Assembly (NCBI GenBank): GCA_964059195.1
Contig: CAXKWD010000002.1
Coordinates: 168,274,559 to 168,338,558, forward strand
DNA length: 64,000 nucleotides
Direction of reading: 5' to 3'
Origin: Ectobius pallidus
Lineage: Eukaryota > Arthropoda > Insecta > Blattodea > Ectobiidae
Shown: positions 56,778 through 64,000 of the stretch, in pieces
Layout of the letters: each line of letters opens with the position of its first letter
Position numbering within the stretch: the stretch's first letter is position 1
Notes under the pieces: model-generated
What the model saw: only the letters and a program-made list of their open reading frames with translations
What the model was told of the DNA's origin: nothing
The model's database searches: none
Position numbers and translations under genes: made by a program

Positions 56778-57731
56778 GTGTTCCTCTCAAGAGCCTTTAT
56801 TATTTTTCATAGCTGAAAATAAGGCTTTACATACATAGGTTAGACCAATCATTCCAATCATAGATGCTACACCTCTGTGTAAACGAGGGAATCTTGAATT
56901 AGTAAATTGATTGTAGAAGTCTAGCGAACTTAATCTATTTCTGTAACTGTCAGTCAACTCGGTGTTGCATTTCAAGCTCCAGTTGGACATTTTTGAACAA
57001 ATTAAATAAAGCATAGCATGCACTGAGTCTGAACGGTGCTAGATACAAGCACTTGCATCCGGCAAGCGGGTTGGTTGACGCTGAACTATACAAACATATT
57101 AGTAACTTAAGAAAAGATTGAAACAATATTGATAAAGTCTCAGATATTTAGTTCTTTAAGAATATGCTTAAAACTGTTTGAACATAGAACTCGTTTTCAG
57201 AAACCAATATTTACTTTGTCACAGTCATCCCATTCAGTACAATTCCATGCAGAAATGCCATTATACTTGTGACCTTAAAATTTTCAGGCTAAACATGCAC
57301 ATTGACTTACTAAATAATATAAAAATATCCTTCCTGCTCAATAGTTTTGTACATCTTCAAAATGTAAAACTTTGCCGGTCAAAAGTTTTACCTCCAGTGT
57401 AATAAGAGTTGCTACTGACTCATTCTGATGTGTAGATATAAAAACAAATTTAGATGGTTATTCATTTTTGCTCTTACTGCAATTTTATTCAAATTGAGTC
57501 CGGAAAGAAAGAAAATATGAAAAGGGATGGTGAAACAAACATTAACACTACTTCATCAGGATTTTGTTCTATCTTTCCAAGCCCTTTTTTTCACACAGAT
57601 AATGTATGCAGAATTGAAGGGTACACATTTTTATCAGCCCTCAAATCAGGAAAATGGTGGTAGCTGAAATGTTTGAAACTTCTTTCTGGAAAATCTGAGC
57701 AAGTTAGTGATGGGCAAGGTGAATTGTTCTA
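56778..57731. other. Intergenic, no gene seen
   Basis: Only short frames. Nothing recognised. Confidence 0.4.
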
Positions 57732-58455
57732 CAGTAGAGCCTCGGTAATTCGAGCGCCGGTATTTCGAGGTTCTGTGTAATTCGAGCTGGTCTTAAGAAA
57801 ATTAAAATTTTCCATAAAACTAGAGTAAAATCCAGTTTTTATACGGTGTCCGCATGTAAGTTTTACGCACTTCCGAATGTGTTACATTTTGAGCTTTCAT
57901 TCAATTTTTCCATCTACAAAAATGCAGGTAAAACTGTCCCACTTAGGGTTTCTGTTCATAATAGGCCTACACAGAAATAACCTTGGCTTCAGACTGCTAA
58001 TGCATTTCTATTACAGATTGACAGAAACCGTTAGGTTCGATCTTTCTTTGTCGGGACCTCGTGTCAATCAATTGTACAGTGCATACCATCCTTTCAGAAA
58101 AGAATATACTGTATTGTTACAGTAATCCCTACTCAGCGACAATGGTAATTAAAAGTGTTTTCCTAGTTGCGCCGCTTTCCCGTTCCACTCCATTAAGGGT
58201 CAGACAATGACTTAATCCTTAAAGGATGCCGATGTAGCAAATTGGAAATGTTTGACAATATATACATACAGGCGTAACACAGGTATGTAGGCCTACTATA
58301 TTGTTTATTTATTTATTATTTAAACCATTATTGTGCTCATTAAACATTTATTTGCGATTTACCCATTGATTTAGTGATACTTCCGTATAATCCGAGTTTT
58401 TTGTAATTCGAGTTAGCCTCAGCCCCAATTAGCTCGAATTATCGGGGTTCTACTG
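57732..58455. mobile_element. Tigger/pogo-like MITE, 724 bp
   Basis: Ends CAGTAGAGCCTCGGTAATTC and inverted CAGTAGAACCCCGATAATTC, with TA on both sides (57730-57731 and 58456-58457). Repeated AATTCGAG words lie near both ends. The interior 82-codon frame has no transposase motif. Confidence 0.88.
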
Positions 58456-58457
58456 TA

Positions 58458-59682
58458 CTAGGACTTTTCCGTGATACAGAAAAAGTACCAAGGTCTCAAG
58501 GATTCTGCAATGATGAGAGATTACTGTTTCTTGTAAACAGAAACCAATATTTAGCAGGAATGCACGAGGAAGTCCCTTAGAAAAAATTTTAAATTATAGA
58601 TGTTTCCTTCCAGACTTAATTGCAGAACTGTTCTTATTCCTGCTGAGATACAATATAATTTGATCATTTCATGTGCATATCCATATTCATTGGGCACGAG
58701 AATTTCTGTTCTTATAAAAGTAAATAAGATATCTTTAATCCAAGTTCTCTGGGATAATTGAAGAACATGGGAGCACTGATAGCATCCACTTCATGGGGCA
58801 TTAGTCACCGTGCCTTGCCAGTGTTTAATTTTTCAACGCTTAGTAACAGAACATAAGAGAAACGGTAATACAGTAGTCAAATTACTGACTTATTTTAAAA
58901 AAAGGCTGCAATAGTCAAGTTCACTTATTTAATACCATCATTGTTGTAGGCTATATATACCTGGCCCGTTGTAACTTTGCACTTTCCAGTTGGCTGCATT
59001 GCAGTTTTATTGAATGGCTTCAAACGTTGCATGCTTGTATTAGTTGCATCTTTCTCATTTTTCAGTTCTTTAATATACTACTTCTCATTATTAATAGTAT
59101 TCATACAAATACAAATACACTATTAATAAAAAACTATGGTTTCTATAAAAAGGCTTATGAGGATATAGGAGAAGGCATAATCGTTCACATCCATAATATT
59201 CTAGCTCATTTGAGAAAGTTGTAATTGGCCTAACAGTTAAGATGCTAGAACATGGTATGGGAGGTTCTTGGTTCAAATCCAATGCTGTAACTTTTTTTTA
59301 AGCGTTCATTATATTTTTAAGACTTTTTAAATGCAGTGTTTTATTTTTAAAATTACCAGCCTTATACTTTTTGCCAAATCTATAAGGGCAGATCCCGATT
59401 TCATGTATTTTTCACCCTGGACAAAGCTTTGTTAATCACCCCTTTCATTTTTTACTTATGCCACCTACCCTGAAGTTACTGTTTTGATGTTAAGTTTGAG
59501 TTTTACCGAAGTATCAACCAATAGTATCCCGATAGCATTTTATTATTGCGAGTAATCCCAGGCTTCACAACATTTATTAAAAAATAAAAGTAATTATGTT
59601 TTGGAGAAAAATGCATGATTCCTATTGCAGTTTCATTTGCAAAACAATGACCTAAAACCTCTGAAAATATTGTAGTATGTAT
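58458..59682. other. Intergenic with one tRNA-like SINE
   Basis: No gene is seen apart from the tRNA-related sequence at 59224-59292. Confidence 0.45.
59224..59292 (+). mobile_element. tRNA-like SINE head
   Basis: TGGCCTAACAGTTAAGATG resembles an A box and GGTTCAAATCC is a good B box about 35 bp later, followed by a T-rich stretch. Stems of a true tRNA do not pair well, so a SINE or tRNA pseudogene is likelier than a working tRNA. Confidence 0.5.
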
Positions 59683-60140
59683 AGTCCAGTCAAATTATCA
59701 CAAAAAAAGTCATGTGGATGCAAAATTTAGGGTAGAGCTAATTTTTTTATATGATGTCTGGGATGGTTTTGAGAGTAATTTCTGACATTTTGCCAACAAA
59801 ATTTTTTGCCGCCGGAGCCGCCATCTTGAAAAAACTTCAAAATTTTCTATTTTATTTCTGTTTTTGCCCATTATCTGCCAAAATACGCACCTGACAAAAT
59901 ATTTTATTATTTATCCTAAAAGTGAACTAAATTTGACACAGTTTGATATCAAATTGAGTTTTCTACCATGAATAGTTTCGAAAATACAGCTCTCCGAATT
60001 TCAGCAACATTTTGCAAAAAATTAAAAAATCTGAATTTTCAACTAGTTTTTGCTCGCTATCTTCTAAATGACCAAACCTTGAGTAAAATTTCGAAGGATA
60101 ACTTTTAAAGTAGAGTAAATTTGCAACAAGTTGAGTATTT
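59683..60140 (+). repeat. Left terminal inverted repeat of element B
   Basis: Matches the reverse complement of 62162-62600 with moderate divergence and small indels. Confidence 0.85.
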
Positions 60141-60499
60141 AATGTTTTCATACCTATTATAGGTCACCAGATACAGAGGTATCTACAACTCCTCACATTT
60201 CAGAAAACTTATCGAAGGTACGAAAGTCTAGTTTTGCCTAGGATATTCTAAATGGCGTTTATCAGTAAAAAACCTGTGCTGTCTTATAGTTAAGTTTTAC
60301 ATTGTAATTAACAACCAAAACAGTATTTCCAACAATTTATAATGATAAAAGACTAAAAAAACAATGTAAAAAGAAAATAAGAAAAGTTGGTGTAGGTACA
60401 GCATTTTGATTTGGAGAGAACGGCGTTTTATTTTAGAAGAACACTTTTGCAGTGTCCTCTGAAAAAAATTACTTCCTATAGCATATACAGTTGTCCCAA

Positions 60500-61627
60500 A
60501 ATGGAAACATGTTATCGGAGGAATGGCGCTAAGAGGCTCTTTGTCACTGCTCCGCATACCGTTCTCTCCGGATACATCTGTTTTTATGTGTTTGTACCAG
60601 GCAACCTTAGGCATTTTGAAATATTTGCAGACAAATTATGACTCAAAGGTTTCAGTTATCTTCGATGGTTATCCTTCTGACGCTAATCAAACAAGCACAA
60701 AGAATTGTGAGACTCCGACGGGCTACGAGTCCATCTCCTGATGTCGTCTTTGATAGAACTACTGTTTTGAAAAGTTCACAAGAAACTTTTCTCACCAATG
60801 AAAACAACAAGAGGCGCTTCGTAGAATTGGCAAAAGCTGGAATAGGCTGTTAAAGATGCAGATGTCTTGATTGTTAGCACTGCCTTCTCAAAAGCATCTC
60901 AATACGACACTGTCTTTGTAGTTGGGGAGGACATAGACCTTCTTATTTCCTCACTACATTACCATCCCCTCATATAAAGAATACATATATCCAAAAGTAC
61001 GGAAGAAGCAAAGCTGCAGACATCTTCTAATCAAGGCAGTCATTTCGCCACAGCTTCTCCAACATGCTGCTGTTAATCCATGCTTTCAGTGGTTGTGACA
61101 CAACATCTGCAGTTTTTGGCCACGGGAAAACCCACTTCTGTTCGCCGATTTTGAAACATCCTGAACTAGAAGAGGAGGCTAATGTAATTCTGAACCCTCA
61201 AGCTACATCAGGAGAAGTGGCTGAAGTGGGCCAACATTTTTTGGGTCACTTATGTGGAGGAGACCCTGCTACACAAACACTTGACGAACTTCGGCACGGA
61301 ATATTTGTAAAAGCTGCAGGAAGAATGAAATTTAACTTAGCGAACTTGCCCCCAACCAGTGATGCGGCTCAACTTCATGCCATGCGAACATACCACCAAG
61401 TTCAGGCATGGCTCAGTGAATACTAAGACCCTTTGAAGTGGGGCTGGGTGAACACACCAAGAGGCCTCTTTCCCCTTAAAGCCAAGAAGTAACCAGCTCC
61501 AGAATCAATTCTGAAAAGTATTTCCTGTACCTGCAAGAAGGGGTGTTTAAACGCTTGTGGGTGTCGTAAAGCTGGATTAAAGTGCACAACGATATGCAAA
61601 CATTGCAATGGGCAGTCGTGTGACTAA
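60500..61627 (+). pseudogene. PIN-like nuclease / GCDT / CXC-tail protein of element B, broken
   Basis: Pieces in three frames follow each other in order. 60,560-60,690 has DTSVFMCLYQATLGILKYLQ and KVSVIFDGYPSDA. 60,700-60,850 has SPSPDVVFDRTTVLKSSQ, then TFLTNENNKRRFVELAK. At 60,850-60,950 come KDADVLIVSTAFSKA and VFVVGEDIDLLISSLHY. The Asp-rich motifs FDG, DAD and GEDID match the acidic positions of PIN/FEN1-type nucleases. The frame 61064-61426 holds LLIHAFSGCDTTSAVFGHGK and NLPPTSDAAQ with YHQVQAWL. After two stops, 61,524-61,621 encodes ten cysteines in the spacing of a tesmin/CXC-like domain. Stops and shifts make it a pseudogene. Confidence 0.75.
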
Positions 61628-61808
61628 TAGTCCTGTCCTCCGACAGTGAGGACACTCCTGATGAGCCAATTAATTCGTTTTTGGATGAAGACGCTGAAGA
61701 GTACTTTATCAACACTGGCTAGATTGTGAACATCATGGACGAAATAGCAGACGTCAACTGCCCAAGTCCCTCTAAGTGCCGAAGACTATGAACAAACAAG
61801 TTATTCAA

Positions 61809-62164
61809 TGCAATGTTTCAACAGAACTCCAGCTAAATAAAATCTTTTTGTATATAAATGAATGTTCTGTGCCGTTATTGCTTCTAACTTGTACGCACAT
61901 GCATTTATTCAATCGTTGCTGTATATATATTTATAAACCTCTGTATTTTGTGACCTGAAAGAGGTAGGATAAGTTTAAAGTACTCAGTGCAATGTTTCAC
62001 CAGAACTCTAGCTAAATAAAATCTTTTTGTATAAAAATGAATGTTCTGTGCCGTTATTGCTCCTAACTTGTACGCACATGCATTTATTCAATCGTTGCTG
62101 TATATATATTTTTAAACCTCTGTATTTTGTGACCTGAAAGAGGTAGGATAAGTTTAAAGTACTC
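61809..62164. repeat. 179-bp tandem duplication in the 3' UTR of element B
   Basis: Two copies starting TGCAATGTTTCA at 61809 and 61988, each with AACTC(C/T)AGCTAAATAAAATC and ACGCACATGCATTTATTC. Each copy contains an AATAAA polyadenylation signal. Confidence 0.9.
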
Positions 62165-62600
62165 GACAAGTTTCAAATTACCTCTAGTTTAAGTTTCCAT
62201 ATGGAGTTTTACTATAGGTTTGGACATTTAGAAGATAGCGAGCAAAAACTAGTTGAAAATTCAGATTTTTTATTTTTGCAAAATGTTGCTGAAATTCGGA
62301 GAGCTGTATTTCCGAAACTTTTCATGGTAGAAAGCTCACTTTGATCTCAAACTGTAGAAAATTTAGTCTACTTTGGGATGGGTAATAAAACATTTTTGTC
62401 AGGTGCGTATTTTGGCAGATAATGGGCAAACACAGAAATAAAATAGAAAATTTTGAAGTTTTTTCAAGATGGCGGCTCCGGCGGCAAAAAATTTTGTTGG
62501 CAAAATGTCAGAAATTACTCTCAAAACCATCCCAGACATCATATAAAAAAATTAGCTCTACCCTAAATTTTGCATCCACTTTTGACAATTCGATTGGACT
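62162..62600 (-). repeat. Right terminal inverted repeat of element B
   Basis: Inverted partner of 59683-60140. Confidence 0.85.
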
Positions 62601-63137
62601 AATATAATCAATCTTTGAAATTTTACAAAAATATTTTAATATAGGTTATTTGGTAATTATAAAACACATGCTAATTGGTATTAAGTTATGTTTATAAAAC
62701 ATATGTATTACAGGTAGTATATATTAAAACAAATATTTTAGAACAAAATAGTTATTTAGGATCCAAATCCCAAAATTAGATTTTATTTTGATAGTTGGCT
62801 ATGTTTACAAAACGCAATCCTACGAGCAAAATAAAATAATTTTACCACGTATATCATACTCTCTTTTTTAGACAATCATTAGAATTTTTCAAATAATAAT
62901 AGATGTTAAATTTATGATAAAGAATTACGCCCTGTGGAGATCATAGACAACCTGTTAACTGATTTTCTGATACATGGCTGATAACGTAAGTACTGAATGA
63001 CTATTTTTGCAGTCACCCTGAAAACTTGAGCTTTAAAAAGGCTTAGTGAATTTTTAAATTTTTATCAAACTGAGTCTATTTAAATGTAAATATTTTTGAC
63101 AAAAAGAGTTTTTCCATGTGAAGCAATCAAAATTGGT
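62601..63137. other. Intergenic, no gene seen
   Basis: AT-rich, short frames only. Confidence 0.4.
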
Positions 63138-63139
63138 TA

Positions 63140-63290
63140 CTCTGGAATGATAGAATTTCATACCACCCAGTAGCATAATTCTCTAAAGTTGGAATTTAGG
63201 GATCGAAAACTACACTTCCTCTACCTATAGTACCTTTGGTAGAGGCAGAGGAAGTAAAACAAGAGTATCATGCAAAAAGTGGGACATCTG
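63140..63290. repeat. Partial copy of the AGAGGAAGTAAAA repeat
   Basis: Shares CTACACTTCCTCTACC, AGTACCTTTGG and GCAGAGGAAGTAAAAC with 34,740-34,845. Confidence 0.5.
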
Positions 63291-63327
63291 GTTCCTCTAC
63301 TTGAAAAGAGTTTTAATAGGTTTGCCA

Positions 63328-63655
63328 CTAAAGGCAATCTTTAAATTGGCTGAGAATTAATGGTTTCACTACTGAATTATTCATTTCTTTTTTTATGAGG
63401 GGCTTAAAGAGAGTTTTTTTAGAGACCTCCTGCTCGTCAGCCTGTGAGGCTTTTTGTGCTGCCCCTTTGGTGGAGAAGCTCTTCTTGGCTTCCTTTCCCA
63501 AAGTCTTCCCTGGATATTTTTGCCAGGGTAACAGAGTCAAGCAGGGTATTTGGATTACTCCTTCCTCCTGCTTGTTTAAAGCCTCATTGTTTCCCAAAAT
63601 CAGTTCCTTAAACAAGTTGCAGTATTTTGGTTCCAATGTCCTTTTCGTTCCCTGA
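63328..63655 (-). other. Unassigned open frame, possible exon
   Basis: A 102-codon frame from 63636 to 63328, open slightly further upstream to an AG at 63660-63661 (minus strand GGGTTCAG then GGAACG), which could be a splice acceptor. The protein is lysine-rich with no recognised domain. It is richer in ordinary codons than the surroundings, so it could be a host exon or a transposon fragment. Confidence 0.25.
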
Positions 63656-63862
63656 ACCCAGGATGGAAATTGTATACTTGAAAAATCCCCAACCCGAGCC
63701 GCCAGGGTGGAAGGTAGTCACGCTCCCAACTCACCGACGGAGGCCTTTCACTACTGATAATAAGGTTTTATACACTACAAATTATATTATACAATAAAAT
63801 ATAAGACAGCTAATTTTAAAAACTAAACTGTATTTGTGTTTAAAAAATAGTATGTACGGAAG

Positions 63863-63935
63863 AAAAAAGCACCCTACCTAGGATTGAACCTCAAGCTTCT
63901 GCACAACTATCAAGCATCATAACCACCACCACGAA
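63863..63935 (-). mobile_element. tRNA-like SINE head
   Basis: On the minus strand, GTGGTGGTTATGATGC resembles an A box and GAGGTTCAATCCTAGG a B box about 35 bp later. This is the usual layout of a tRNA-derived SINE. Confidence 0.45.
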
Positions 63936-64000
63936 GGTGGTGATGTGAATATTTATCATCTGAAGGTGTACAATGTCCCACACATTGTCTCTTTGAATTA

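Larger units (their letters stand above)
59683..62600. mobile_element. DNA element B: long-TIR transposon with PIN-like/GCDT/CXC protein
   Basis: Inverted arms of about 440-460 bp (59683-60140 and 62162-62600) begin AGTCCAGTCAAATTATCAC on the left and AGTCCAATCGAATTGTCA inverted on the right. The first six bases equal those of element A. GGCGGCTCCGGCGGC with AAGATGG lies in each arm. The interior has one plus-strand gene of the same family as element A. No exact TSD is seen (TAT left, AAT right). Size 2918 bp. Confidence 0.83.

Noticed and set aside
59224..59292. Candidate functional tRNA gene
   Set aside because: Good B box, but the acceptor and anticodon stems do not pair; reads as a SINE head.

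Overview
This 64 kb window is AT-rich eukaryotic DNA, almost certainly from an arthropod and probably an insect with a large, transposon-rich genome. The evidence is one host gene that matches insect Mediator subunit 21 over four clean exons, together with RTE/CR1-like LINEs, Ty3/gypsy elements, hAT, P, Harbinger and mariner/pogo-type elements, and tRNA-derived SINEs. I cannot name the species. The 8-mer palindrome TAGGCCTA is strikingly over-represented across the window.

Layout. 0-0.4 kb: 3' end of a LINE with a GAA tail. 1.7-2.2 kb: a MITE. 3.3-8.3 kb: a broken BED/hAT transposase with a 1.3 kb element inserted into its gene (5-bp TSD) and a second copy of that element beside it. 10.4-12.6 kb: virus-like remnants, namely a capsid-like fragment resembling the Polinton F54H12.2 family, an 11-nt overlapping downstream gene, and an intact-looking BIR-domain ORF on the other strand. 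13.46-19.74 kb: a young, complete LTR retrotransposon with 1.27 kb LTRs, a 4-bp TSD, a tRNA-Lys-type primer binding site and one 811-codon gag, but no pol. 19.7-21.9 kb: a decayed LINE. 22.94-27.31 kb: DNA element A, with more than 1 kb inverted repeats, a decayed gene of a PIN-nuclease-like/'GCDT' family, and a nested MITE.

30.78-51.17 kb is the host MED21 gene, with exons of 42, 118, 101 and 195 nt. Its introns are filled with insertions: a mariner-like fold-back, a LINE, a P element with perfect 8-bp TSD and 31-bp TIRs only about 70 bp after exon 2, a hAT-type element of 721 bp, a Harbinger-like element with a hAT MITE inside it, and a pogo-like MITE. 51.97-56.8 kb: a gypsy element of the CsRn1 type on the minus strand, cut by a P-type THAP-only element and by a LINE tail. 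57.7-58.5 kb: a Tigger/pogo-like MITE. 59.68-62.60 kb: DNA element B, which has the same terminal bases as element A (AGTCCA) and encodes a related protein with PIN-like motifs, a GCDT motif and a tesmin/CXC-like cysteine-rich tail.

The most interesting material is the A/B transposon pair (a PIN-like nuclease instead of a recognisable DDE transposase), the gag-only LTR element, and the capsid/BIR virus-like cluster. All boundaries were found by reading and aligning by eye. No database search was run.
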